DNA of 64,000 nucleotides. Origin: Acinetobacter kookii (GTDB taxonomy: Bacteria > Pseudomonadota > Gammaproteobacteria > Pseudomonadales > Moraxellaceae). Positions 19,894 through 27,962 of this stretch are shown piece by piece; positions within the stretch are counted from its first letter, which is position 1; each line of letters opens with the position of its first letter. The position numbers and the translations under genes are program-made. The notes under the pieces were generated by a model. That model made no database searches, was not told the origin of the DNA, and was given only the letters and a program-made list of their open reading frames with translations. Location of the stretch: contig NZ_FMYO01000010.1 of assembly GCF_900096895.1 (NCBI RefSeq), forward strand, positions 1 through 64,000, written 5' to 3'.

Positions 19894-20559
19894 TTAAAAA
19901 GGAATTTTCACCTTAATTTCAACATCTGCTCCGCTTAAAGGCTGTTTAAAAGCCAGATAGCTGGCATGTAAGGCCATACGTTTTAATGGACTCTGGTAGG
20001 GCTCTGGATGATAGAGCTTGTCGCCGGTAATCGGATGGCCGATATACTGCATATGCACCCGCAACTGATGAGAGCGTCCGGTAATCGGGGTCAGCAGTAC
20101 CCGGCTAATGTCTTCCGCTTCAGAATATTCCAAGGCCTGATACAGCGTTCTGGCGGGTTTTCCCAAGTCAAAATGCACGATTTGACGCGGCCGGTTTTCC
20201 CAGTCGGTAATTAATGGCACCTCGACACTCCCCTCGGCTTCGAGCTTGCCTTGAACCAGCGCAATATAGTTTTTTTTGACCGTACGTGCCTGAAACATTT
20301 TACTGACCGCCACTTCTGCTTCACGGTGTTTGGCAAACATCAAAATACCGGAAGTTGCCATATCTAAACGGTGAGTAATTTTAGCGTTGGGATAGCGTTC
20401 CAATACCCGAAAATAAGCACTGTCATGATGTTCAGGCAAACGTCCCGGAACGGACAACAGCCCTGCCGGTTTTTCAATCACCACCAGGTCTTCATCTTCA
20501 TAGACGATGGCAAGCGGTTCCTGAGGCGGCATATACACGAAGTTATCGTTGATGGGCAT
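19894..20559 (-). CDS. rluA: RluA family pseudouridine synthase
   Basis: 221-aa enzyme, near the 219-aa E. coli RluA, which modifies U746 of 23S rRNA and U32 of some tRNAs. The catalytic aspartate is in KITHRLDMATSGIL (about 68-81); the family motifs KPAGLLSVPG, GRSHQLRVHMQYIGHPITGD and RMALHA follow. Start taken at MPINDNFVY (20559); the frame extends 13 codons upstream without similarity. Confidence 0.85.
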   Translation of the reverse strand: MPINDNFVYMPPQEPLAIVYEDEDLVVIEKPAGLLSVPGRLPEHHDSAYFRVLERYPNAKITHRLDMATSGILMFAKHREAEVAVSKMFQARTVKKNYIALVQGKLEAEGSVEVPLITDWENRPRQIVHFDLGKPARTLYQALEYSEAEDISRVLLTPITGRSHQLRVHMQYIGHPITGDKLYHPEPYQSPLKRMALHASYLAFKQPLSGADVEIKVKIPF

Positions 20560-20638
20560 AGCATTACGGCACGTGGGAGAATGCGCGCAAAATAACAATC
20601 TCTGCCAGAGCTGTCAATGCTGGACCATCCCGCCAAAA

Positions 20639-21085
20639 TTATGTCTGCTTCGGTTTTTCCAGCGTGGTTTTATAGCTGTCTTTCAGGGTGTCGAGCTGAC
20701 CATCTAGAAAATGGTTGAGGTAGGCTCTGGCCTGCCCCAGACTGAGCTGTTTAAAAGCCACATAATCCTTGTTTTTTAAAGTGATTAAACCAAACAGGTT
20801 CTTTTGCGGAGTAACAATTTCAATATCGCTGTCCAGCTTGAATGCCAGCTGATCGGAGGCCGAATAGGCATTTAAACTGAGGCGCAGGCATTGCTGGGTA
20901 GCGGTATCGGTTACGGTAAAACTGGTAATGGCCCCATTCATTTCCAGTTGTGAAACCAGTTGGCGGCGCCAGTTGATTGCATCGAATTGGCTCAATATTT
21001 CTGTACTTTCAAATAATCCTAAAGCTTCTGCATCCTGCTCACTCAAGTGCTGTGGATGACGAATTTCCAATTCGTATTTTTTCAT
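20639..21085 (-). CDS. Uncharacterised protein
   Basis: 148-aa soluble-looking protein beginning MKKYELEIRHPQHLSEQDAE. No signal peptide, membrane helix or motif that I recognise. Codon use resembles the neighbouring genes, and the gene ends 79 bases before the rluA start on the same strand, so the frame is probably real and may be cotranscribed with rluA. Confidence 0.6.
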   Translation of the reverse strand: MKKYELEIRHPQHLSEQDAEALGLFESTEILSQFDAINWRRQLVSQLEMNGAITSFTVTDTATQQCLRLSLNAYSASDQLAFKLDSDIEIVTPQKNLFGLITLKNKDYVAFKQLSLGQARAYLNHFLDGQLDTLKDSYKTTLEKPKQT

Positions 21086-21300
21086 TGTTATTGGCTCATG
21101 TTGAAATGATCGAATACCATTCTAGCAAGCGTTTTTTCAGCCGACTATTTTGTTTTTTTATGGAAAATTACTTTATATCAAGTGATCAGTATATTTTTGA
21201 TGATGCAATGCACATTCAGGAGGATAAAATTTGATGCAGGTTAAATAAATGAAAAGAAAAAGAATTGTTATTTTTTATTGTTTATAAAAATTTTGAGGGT

Positions 21301-21525
21301 GTCAGGGAAAACATCTGTGGTTTACTTCAACCATTATAACTTTGTAAATTATAACCCTATGCCTATAAATTGGTAATCTATAGCGTCCTAAGCCGAATCG
21401 AGACCTTGTGGGTAAGTACTGCACTCACGTTGTACGCAACTGGCAGCAATCTGCTCTTTTCGATCCCTTCACACCCTTGAGACATATATTAGCCAAAGGC
21501 AGTTGGGATTAATTTCCTAAGATTT
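21301..21525 (+). ncRNA. Intergenic repeat copy 1, candidate small-RNA gene
   Basis: A 225-base segment nearly identical to 22961-23185. In the core (21362 onward, about 120 bases) only two positions differ. A sigma-70-like promoter is conserved in both: TTGTAA at 21342 and TATAAA at 21364, 16 bases apart, giving a start near 21376. No open frame is conserved. The predicted RNA has short stems such as GTTG-TACG-CAAC, but no clear terminator. It lies in the 602-base gap 21086-21687. Strand is inferred from the promoter. Confidence 0.55.
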
Positions 21526-21687
21526 TTAATTTTCCATTAATTTTGGTAATTTTTTTCTTTAAATAAATAATTAAAAGAATTTTTTATCATCCACATTAAA
21601 ATAAAGGTTTTTTATTGCAGAAAAAGCAGGATTATTGGAATTTATCCATAAATCAAAGCACATTTTTCTTGTGCCTTGTTGCCCCAT

Positions 21688-22401
21688 TCAATCAGCCAGA
21701 TAATAATCAACGGTGGACACCACACGGACTTTCTTTAAATACGGGGTATTGCTGTCGCGATCCTCAATGCTGAACAATCCCTGATTGGCCGCCTTGATTT
21801 TGCCTAGACGGCTTTTGGAATCTGCGGCAAATTTTTCTGCCACACTGCGGGCGTTTTGGGTTGCCTGCTCAATCATGGCCGGCTTGATGTCATTTAACTT
21901 GGTAAATAAATATTCGGTTCGTTGACCTGAATCATCGCCACCAAAGGCAATGCCCTTTTTACCCAAAGCCACCAGACGGCTTTGTGCCGCCCGCACTGCA
22001 TCTATTTTATGGGTATAAACGGTAATGGTCTGATGCGCGGTATAACGGAGCGCGACATTGGCATCGCCGCCGTATTGCTGGGCATATTTATCGGTCGTGA
22101 CAGGAGCTGCCGTAGTAATTTCCTGAGCGCTAAAACCTTCGGTTTTTAAAAACGCCTGAATTTGTTGGGTTTGTATTTCCATAGTGTCATACAGCTGGGT
22201 CAGGTCCTGACTGGCCGAGCTAAAACGGATCGGCCATACTGCGACATCGGCTTTCACCTCTCGTTCAGATAGACCTTTGACCGAGACTATACGTTCATAC
22301 TGCTTGATTTTGACTGCACTACTGCCCAGAATCCATCCCGCAAGAATCATCCCCAGACAAATGAAAGCACCTAAAACCAGTGCGGACTTGAATTGATTCA
22401 T
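21688..22401 (-). CDS. SIMPL domain (DUF541) protein
   Basis: 237-aa protein with an N-terminal membrane helix (about 9-30) and a periplasmic SIMPL domain: ERIVSVKGLSEREVKADVAVWPI, YDTMEIQTQQIQAFL, and the C-terminal VRVVSTVDYYLAD. The family (E. coli YggE and relatives) is linked to oxidative stress, with no fixed activity. It lies between the two 225-bp repeats. Confidence 0.85.
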   Translation of the reverse strand: MNQFKSALVLGAFICLGMILAGWILGSSAVKIKQYERIVSVKGLSEREVKADVAVWPIRFSSASQDLTQLYDTMEIQTQQIQAFLKTEGFSAQEITTAAPVTTDKYAQQYGGDANVALRYTAHQTITVYTHKIDAVRAAQSRLVALGKKGIAFGGDDSGQRTEYLFTKLNDIKPAMIEQATQNARSVAEKFAADSKSRLGKIKAANQGLFSIEDRDSNTPYLKKVRVVSTVDYYLAD

Positions 22402-22531
22402 GCTCCCGAATTCCTCTTTTGCTTATTTTTTATAGCAGTGGTCCTGTTTTATCAGCTTCGAAACCACTGTTTACAGACGATCTATCTATATCGACCTTTC
22501 TATATCAACCATTTCAATCCTCCAATCCGGC

Positions 22532-22783
22532 CTAGGAATTTCGGATCAGATATAAGGCCAGAAATGGCACCAGATTAAGCAATAGAATGCCAATTTTATA
22601 TACGGCCATACCCCCATAATGAATGGCATCGAAGGTGTGATCGGAAAGCTGGAACCATTTGCCATGCACCTGTTTCATCCAGTTACGGGCAAAAATAAAC
22701 ACCAAAAACCAGATCATTAAGATGATGTAATTTATAAGTAATGAACACAGTAAAAAACGGCTCCAAAAATCATCATTTATCAT
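22532..22783 (-). CDS. Small membrane protein, DUF6868-like
   Basis: 83-aa protein with two hydrophobic segments (about 8-30 and 58-80) and the pattern W-x-x-x-x-HGKWFQLSDHTFDAIHYGGMA between them, which I recognise from a small membrane protein family in gamma-proteobacteria (DUF6868). Function unknown. Upstream of the SIMPL gene on the same strand. Confidence 0.7.
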   Translation of the reverse strand: MINDDFWSRFLLCSLLINYIILMIWFLVFIFARNWMKQVHGKWFQLSDHTFDAIHYGGMAVYKIGILLLNLVPFLALYLIRNS

Positions 22784-22960
22784 TTTTATGACCTGACCGG
22801 ATGCTTGCTTATATATTCTAAATTAGCAGATTTTATGAAGGAAAATGAACAACTGATTTGTATCCGCTTTTTTGCAGTTAAATTTAAAACCATGTATTTG
22901 TTTTTAATAATTTTTATAATGTTTTTTAATACTTGTCTTGGCTGGAGAATTTTTTAGGGG

Positions 22961-23185
22961 GTCAGGGAAAACATACTGTTTTACTTCAACCATTATAACT
23001 TTGTAAGTTATAACCTTATGCCTATAAATTGATAATCTATAGCGTCCTAAGCCGAATCGAGACCTTGTGGGTAAGTACTGCACTCACGTTGTACGCAACT
23101 GGCAGCAATCTACTCTTTTCGATCCCTTCACACCCTTGAGATATAGAATAACCAAAGAAATGCGGGATTAATTTCCTAAGATTTT
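22961..23185 (+). ncRNA. Intergenic repeat copy 2, candidate small-RNA gene
   Basis: Second copy of the repeat at 21301-21525, same orientation, 1.66 kb away. TTGTAA at 23001 and TATAAA at 23023 are again 16 bases apart. The most conserved block runs from the -10 box to CACCCTTGAGA at about 23141, with divergence on either side, as expected if the transcribed part is under selection. It lies in the 573-base gap 22784-23356; the rest of that gap is AT-rich without features. Confidence 0.55.
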
Positions 23186-23356
23186 GCATTTTTAATTATT
23201 TTTGGAATATTTTCCCGCTTTATTCAAATCTATAAAAAAATTTCCCAAATTGATGCAAAATACCGATTTTTATTGCGCCAAACTGACATGAACCGGAATA
23301 TTTTCTCCATCTTCATGAACTGGAGTACTAAAACTTACCTTTCAGCTCCCTAGCCG

Positions 23357-24058
23357 CTATTTCTTCTTGGTCATTTCCGCCAGCAAATCCAGTTGAATTT
23401 CCTGAATTTTAGCCAGACGATCCCACTGATGCATTAAAAGATGATCGAGTTTTTCATGTAAATGCCGAATCTCCAGTTCAGCTTTCAAGTTGACCTGATA
23501 ATCATTTTGCGAACGCAAGCGGTCTTTGGCTTCCTGCCGGTTTTGGCTCATCATGATTACGGGTGCCTGAATGGCGGCCAAACAGGAGAGCATTAAATTT
23601 AATAAAATAAAGGGATATGGATCTGCTGGATGTTTCACCATGACCACGGTATTGACCAAAATCCACAGCGCCAAGAAAATGGCAAAGCAGATCAAAAAGG
23701 TCCAGCTACCGCCGAAACTTGCAATTTTATCGGCCAGTTTTTCTCCAAAAGTCCAATTCTGATCGAGCTTGTTCTCTATATTTTTGCTGATCAGCTCATG
23801 CTGTTGCATACTGTTCAACACTTCATATTCCAGATCAGTGACTTCACCTTGTTCAGATTTTAATATGGACTGTACATACTGCATGCGGTATTTGGTTAAA
23901 TCGACCTGGCAGATAAAGTCGCCAGGTGACCATTGTGGAAAATCCTTTGAAATTTCCTCGGTAATGACTTTTCGAATTGTTCCGATCGGGATAAGATTTT
24001 TTTTAGGAAAGCTTTTCTTGCAGACCATGCATGTTTGACATTCTGTTTTTCCGTTCAT
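23357..24058 (-). CDS. DUF1003 membrane protein with N-terminal Cys motif
   Basis: 233-aa protein. The N-terminus has CQTCMVCKKSF (about 7-17), a possible metal-binding cysteine cluster. The DUF1003 part covers about 100-215: GEKLADKIASFGGSWTFLICF (helix 1), NLMLSCLAAIQAPVIMMSQNRQ (helix 2), then the charged RLRSQNDYQVNLKAELEIRHLHEKLD. Function unknown. Confidence 0.85.
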   Translation of the reverse strand: MNGKTECQTCMVCKKSFPKKNLIPIGTIRKVITEEISKDFPQWSPGDFICQVDLTKYRMQYVQSILKSEQGEVTDLEYEVLNSMQQHELISKNIENKLDQNWTFGEKLADKIASFGGSWTFLICFAIFLALWILVNTVVMVKHPADPYPFILLNLMLSCLAAIQAPVIMMSQNRQEAKDRLRSQNDYQVNLKAELEIRHLHEKLDHLLMHQWDRLAKIQEIQLDLLAEMTKKK

Positions 24059-24329
24059 ACCCCATACCTTCTGTTTTATCTCTATGCAATATGCCGTGAT
24101 GATGATTTCCGAGTCTAATCAACGCTTATTGGTTTACATTTTGCCAGGGAAAGCTTGGTTTTAGATTAATTCAGTTCCATATTTTTAGATTAATTTTAAA
24201 GCAAGCATCCAGCAATTTTTAAGATGCATGTGCCAGACTCTAATGCCTATAGCCGTTAAACCGTTATTCCGTTTATGGATGAACAAACAAAAATTTAAAG
24301 CAAAGACCAGCTTAAAATTCCACTGCCAT

Positions 24330-24614
24330 TTACCGGACATAGAGCTGTTTCACATGGTGATTGATATAGGCATTTAGACCATCGCCATACTGCGCCAGCT
24401 GTTTCATGTTTTCAATATGCTGATAGCCGGCACTGGCATAGCTATAGGTATAAATTTTTGAATTTTTCTTAAATTGAACACGAATAAACTCATTGCCAAT
24501 TTCATAGTTGGCCACACCAGAGTCGTGGTTCAGATCAAGATAATGTTGCAATTGAGCCGCCCTAAACACAGTAAATATAGAGTTTAAGATGAGGGTGTAT
24601 TGAGCATTTTTCAA
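24330..24614 (-). CDS. Uncharacterised 94-aa protein
   Basis: Begins MKNAQYTLILNSIFTVF and holds GYQHIENMKQLAQYGDGLNAYINHHVKQLY at its end. The internal pattern (ANYEIGNEFIRVQFKKNSKIYTYSYAS) has the look of a small alpha/beta protein, but I recognise no family. The codon pattern is plausible. The 271 bases between it and the DUF1003 gene hold nothing I can name. Confidence 0.5.
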   Translation of the reverse strand: MKNAQYTLILNSIFTVFRAAQLQHYLDLNHDSGVANYEIGNEFIRVQFKKNSKIYTYSYASAGYQHIENMKQLAQYGDGLNAYINHHVKQLYVR

Positions 24615-24757
24615 ACAACGCCCAATAATCAGTCCGTAGATGAATGGGGAGCGATTTTTATTCGTTATTTATTCCTATCTATTTATATTTATTCAAAAAA
24701 CTGATTTATGATGGAAACATTTTAGTGTTTCGTAGCGAAATCAATCATCAACCCAAT

Positions 24758-24787
24758 AAAAAAACTCTGCCAATCGGGCAGAGTTTT
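24758..24787 (-). terminator. Terminator after the 68-aa gene
   Basis: AAACTCTGCC-AATC-GGGCAGAGTTT with flanking A and T runs, 18 bases beyond the stop at 24805. Confidence 0.8.
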
Positions 24788-24804
24788 TCGGTTTCAGCTT
24801 TGAA

Positions 24805-25011
24805 TTATTTTGTACAGCACTTGCTACAACCTTCCACTTTTTCTGTTGGCCAGTTCATTCTGGCGCGTTTATAGGCAAGTTCATAATTTGCAAAGTAGCC
24901 AATCAAAATCTGGTCATCCGATTTTGGCAGGTCTTCGCAGCCCAGTGTCGCATTGTGTATATAGTGTATGCCTTTAGCTGCAGGCTGTTCATCTACAATA
25001 AATTTGATCAT
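24805..25011 (-). CDS. Uncharacterised 68-aa protein with Cys-rich tail
   Basis: Begins MIKFIVDEQPAAKGIHYIHN and ends GCSKCCTK. A conserved-looking segment, LPKSDDQILIGYFANYELAYKRAR, precedes the cysteine cluster, which could bind metal. The good terminator directly downstream supports a real gene. No family recognised. Confidence 0.6.
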   Translation of the reverse strand: MIKFIVDEQPAAKGIHYIHNATLGCEDLPKSDDQILIGYFANYELAYKRARMNWPTEKVEGCSKCCTK

Positions 25012-25327
25012 TGATAGTTCCCCGAATAATTTTTATAAAGTTGAACCACAAACAAACCCATATAAAATTTATGGGTTTAATTCCATATTAAAATTATGCC
25101 TTTATTGAGTAAAAATCAATCACTAGTTTTAATGATCTACATCTTTTTTTCTTATTTTTTTTATTTTTATATAAAACAGCGGCTTATTTCTAAATTCTAT
25201 TTGACTGGGCAAAATCAAGACAGAGCTTTCCGCAAGCTTATGACTCGGGTACGGCTAAGGAAAATAAATATTGTGAATAAAGAGCAGCTCAATCAAATGA
25301 CCTCAACCTGATGCAAACCCCATACAT
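25012..25327. other. Geneless AT-rich stretch
   Basis: Only a doubtful plus-strand frame (25096-25311, Phe/Tyr/Lys-rich, no family, no ribosome site) is present. I see no structured element. Confidence 0.5.
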
Positions 25328-25906
25328 TCATAGCACCGGACTATTGATATTGTCCTGTTTCTTACGGCGTACCCAGCGCACAACCCACACCATCAACAGC
25401 AATACAACAATCACCACCAGCACAGGTACAAGCAAGGACAGAACGGACAGTACAAATGCCCCAATCCATTCCCCTGTAGACACCACAGGGTTGGCGATTC
25501 CACCCGTTGTTGCAGTTGATACGCCACGAACAGCCACCGTACTTAATTGAACTGCACTTGCGGTACCGCCACCGACAATAATCGCGGCCGCCCAGCTGGC
25601 AAACTGCGACATTTCCCCACTGCTCACTGCCATGGTTGCCAAGGTTCCGGCGATCAGTGCTGCGGGTGTTGCCACCGTGTCCAGGGCATTGTCTACCCAA
25701 GGAATATAATAAGCAGCAATTTCACTCAGGGTTGCAATACCTAAAGCCATGCAGACAGATGGCAGTGCCAGCCATTCAAAGCCTTGCATTGGCTCAAACC
25801 AGCCCATGAGAGATGCAATACTCATCACCAATAGTGGCACAAAGACACGAAAACCGCAGGCAGCACTTAAGCCCACGCCTATGCATAAACCGAGTATTGT
25901 TTCCAT
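25328..25906 (-). CDS. DUF4126 membrane protein
   Basis: 192-aa protein with four to five hydrophobic segments. The family pattern is clear: LGLCIGVGLSAACGFRVFVPLLVMS at the N-terminus, AAYYIPWVDNALDTVATPAALIAGTL, then GGGTASAVQLSTVAVRG and NPVVSTGEW. The C-terminus is a long hydrophobic helix followed by RWVRRKKQD. Function unknown. Start taken at METILGLC; a Met two codons upstream is also possible. Confidence 0.85.
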   Translation of the reverse strand: METILGLCIGVGLSAACGFRVFVPLLVMSIASLMGWFEPMQGFEWLALPSVCMALGIATLSEIAAYYIPWVDNALDTVATPAALIAGTLATMAVSSGEMSQFASWAAAIIVGGGTASAVQLSTVAVRGVSTATTGGIANPVVSTGEWIGAFVLSVLSLLVPVLVVIVVLLLMVWVVRWVRRKKQDNINSPVL

Positions 25907-25960
25907 GTGCATTTCCTTTTATGGCTTGAATTTATTGCGGCGCTTTAAAATGAAAGTAAC

Positions 25961-25990
25961 AAAAAAGCCCTATGGATGAATAGGGCTTTT
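25961..25990. terminator. Terminator between DUF4126 and the zinc-ribbon gene
   Basis: AGCCCTAT-GGATGA-ATAGGGCT between A and T runs. On the minus strand it follows the zinc-ribbon gene stop by 37 bases. Confidence 0.75.
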
Positions 25991-26026
25991 GTTCAAAACA
26001 GAGGATAACTGTTTTATAGGTGCTGC

Positions 26027-26176
26027 TTAGGCAATCGCAATTTTATTGTTAAATTGATTGCCAAGGCATTTGGTACACGGTGGTAGACGATCAGTACCAA
26101 TTTCTAAGTAGGTGCGGTGTCCGCATTTGACACAAAAATAGAAGCCTGTTCCGGGTTTAGAGCCAGCAGTAACCAT
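26027..26176 (-). CDS. Short zinc-ribbon protein
   Basis: 49-aa protein starting MVTAGSKPGTGFYFCVKCGH and ending in NNKIAIA. CVKC (15-18) and CTKC (34-37) form a classic four-cysteine zinc ribbon with the rubredoxin-like FYFCVKCGHRTYLE context. Similar small zinc-ribbon proteins are common in gamma-proteobacteria, function unknown. Followed by its own terminator. Confidence 0.7.
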   Translation of the reverse strand: MVTAGSKPGTGFYFCVKCGHRTYLEIGTDRLPPCTKCLGNQFNNKIAIA

Positions 26177-26284
26177 TTTTGTTCTCCATAGGTTTTAGAA
26201 ATGGTGAACCTAGTATAACGTGGCTGTGATGATTGTCTATTGTCCATTTTTGTAAATGATGATGTCGTTTGGGCGAAGAATTTT

Positions 26285-27274
26285 TTAGCTCAAGACATCA
26301 TTTATTAAAATTTCTGAACGACGAACTCTTGCTTTTCTATCGTTCGTTCCAGAATACATATATCGATAATATTCTCCATATATATTGCTTGGGTCATTTC
26401 TATTATTTAAAACTAACTTTTCAAAGTTTAGTAATTTTTCTTTAATTACGGATAAGTTATCAATTTTATTTTTTGAAAATTCAACAATTAACGTAAAGAA
26501 ATTTGACTTTCTAAACCATATTGAATCTAAAGGTAATTGTAAATTATCTAATATAGAAAATGCGCGTAAAATTTCTGATTTTCTTAAATGAGAATTTATA
26601 AAGGACTCATTAAACTCTTCAACACACTTTTCAATTTCACTATCCCTAGCAAAATATCCTCCTCTTTCAAGTGTAGACAATACTGTTAGAAAAAAGTGAA
26701 TATCAACCATACGTGTTATTTCTGAATCATGGAAAACTTCATATTTATTTAAATTAATTTCATTAGATAGGCTTTTAGCAGTTTGTATAAATTGTCCATC
26801 ATAAATAGCATTATGAATTTCTATATCATCTAATTTAAATTTAGTAAGATTAATTCTCCTAAAAATTTCTTTGACTACTGCATCTTCTACCTGACCTATA
26901 TCCCTTACAACAATTTGATATTCTAAAAATTTTCTTCTTTCTTCACTTTCCAAATCATCAAATTTTTTTATTAATTTCAAAGGTTTTTCAAAACTATCAT
27001 TTATATAATTCATAATAGTAGTTAAACGTTGTTGACCATCAATAACCTTTTGTTTAGTTATTATTCTTTTTATATCTGTTTCCCCTTGGCATACATAAAT
27101 TTCAGGAAATGGGTATCCTTGAAGAATTGTGTCAATGAATTGTTCTTGATGTTCTTGTGTCCAAACAAAACGTCTCTGAAATGAAGGAGCCAAGTCTAAT
27201 CTCTTCTCTGATATTTTTTGGAATATATCGGCAATAGTAGGGTTGGTTACGGAAGGCTTAATTTGATTTGTCAT
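26285..27274 (-). CDS. DUF262 (GmrS/ParB-like) domain protein
   Basis: 329-aa protein. Its N-terminal DUF262 domain has SFQRRFVWTQEHQEQFIDTI (31-50) and the ParB-like nucleotide motif VIDGQQRLTTI (78-88), as in the N-half of GmrSD/BrxU-type enzymes and SspE. The helical C-terminal part ends GTNDRKARVRRSEILINDVLS. No DUF1524 HNH nuclease follows, so this is the short, stand-alone type. Its start overlaps the end of the nucleotidyltransferase gene by 17 bases, suggesting translational coupling. It is very AT-rich compared with acnD. Confidence 0.75.
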   Translation of the reverse strand: MTNQIKPSVTNPTIADIFQKISEKRLDLAPSFQRRFVWTQEHQEQFIDTILQGYPFPEIYVCQGETDIKRIITKQKVIDGQQRLTTIMNYINDSFEKPLKLIKKFDDLESEERRKFLEYQIVVRDIGQVEDAVVKEIFRRINLTKFKLDDIEIHNAIYDGQFIQTAKSLSNEINLNKYEVFHDSEITRMVDIHFFLTVLSTLERGGYFARDSEIEKCVEEFNESFINSHLRKSEILRAFSILDNLQLPLDSIWFRKSNFFTLIVEFSKNKIDNLSVIKEKLLNFEKLVLNNRNDPSNIYGEYYRYMYSGTNDRKARVRRSEILINDVLS

Positions 27275-27887
27275 TATTAAAACTCTGCAATTTAATTTGA
27301 TTTCTAAGTTGGGTTAACCCACTGATGATATAACTTTCAAAATGCTGATAAGTTTTAAATACTCCAGCTGAAACTTTATAATTACCGACTTCTGAACGTC
27401 CGTAAGATAGACTATTAAAAAACTGAAACCACTGATCTTTTAATTCTTTCATTTGAAAAGAAATCGGAAGTTTATCCGGACGGATCCAACCAAGAGCCGT
27501 ATATTCTAAAAAATCATGGTATTGTCTGACTTCAGACTGATGTGGAGTTTTTCTTGCGCCTCTGTAATCAAGTTGAAATTTATTTACTTTCCACATTATT
27601 TCTTCAAACAGTTTTTCTGAAATTATTGCTACATCAATATCTGAATCCAGATCAAATTCTTTATTTTTATAAGGACTAAATCCTAATTTAGCTGACCCTG
27701 TAATATATACTTCGTGAAAAGAAACTTTAAAATGATTGGCAATTTTCTTTCTAAATTCGTAGTACTCATGCTCTTTTCCATAAAAAATAAAAGGTGTTCC
27801 ATGCAAAACTAACTTTCTACAAAAGTCACTTCGTTCGTCATTAGTCTCTGAATTTATAAGTTGTCGTTTAAACTCTTCACTATTCAT
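27258..27887 (-). CDS. Nucleotidyltransferase-fold protein paired with DUF262
   Basis: 209-aa protein with a Pol-beta-like nucleotidyltransferase signature: TGSAKLGFS (GS at about 64-65) followed by FDLDSDIDVAII, giving a DxD pair at about D83 and D85. The C-terminal half holds FFNSLSYGRSEVGNYKVSAGVFKTYQHFE, which I cannot assign. The frame continues upstream to 27944, but the acnD terminator lies inside that extension, so the ATG at 27887 is preferred. Possible roles are a nucleotide second-messenger synthase, a toxin/antitoxin NMP-transferase, or RNA tailing; none is shown. Confidence 0.7.
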   Translation of the reverse strand: MNSEEFKRQLINSETNDERSDFCRKLVLHGTPFIFYGKEHEYYEFRKKIANHFKVSFHEVYITGSAKLGFSPYKNKEFDLDSDIDVAIISEKLFEEIMWKVNKFQLDYRGARKTPHQSEVRQYHDFLEYTALGWIRPDKLPISFQMKELKDQWFQFFNSLSYGRSEVGNYKVSAGVFKTYQHFESYIISGLTQLRNQIKLQSFNNDKSN

Positions 27888-27903
27888 TTCTATATCATAA
27901 ATA

Positions 27904-27932
27904 AAACCCCACTCTAAAGTAGGGTCTTTTTC
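27904..27932 (-). terminator. Terminator after acnD
   Basis: On the minus strand ACCCTAC-TTTAG-AGTGGGGT followed by TTTATTT, about 30 bases beyond the acnD stop. It lies immediately before the chosen nucleotidyltransferase start. Confidence 0.6.
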
Positions 27933-27962
27933 AAATAATATCAAATACTTTTAGAACAAAAT

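Noticed and set aside
25096-25311. 71-aa plus-strand frame rich in Phe, Tyr and Lys
   Set aside because: Lies in AT-rich DNA, no ribosome site, no recognisable domain; likely chance.
26254-26303. Inverted repeat at the 3' end of the DUF262 gene
   Set aside because: Arms of about nine bases with a long loop and no T-run; not a convincing terminator or insertion end.
27888-27944. Longer N-terminus for the nucleotidyltransferase
   Set aside because: It would be encoded by the acnD terminator stem; the shorter start is more sensible.
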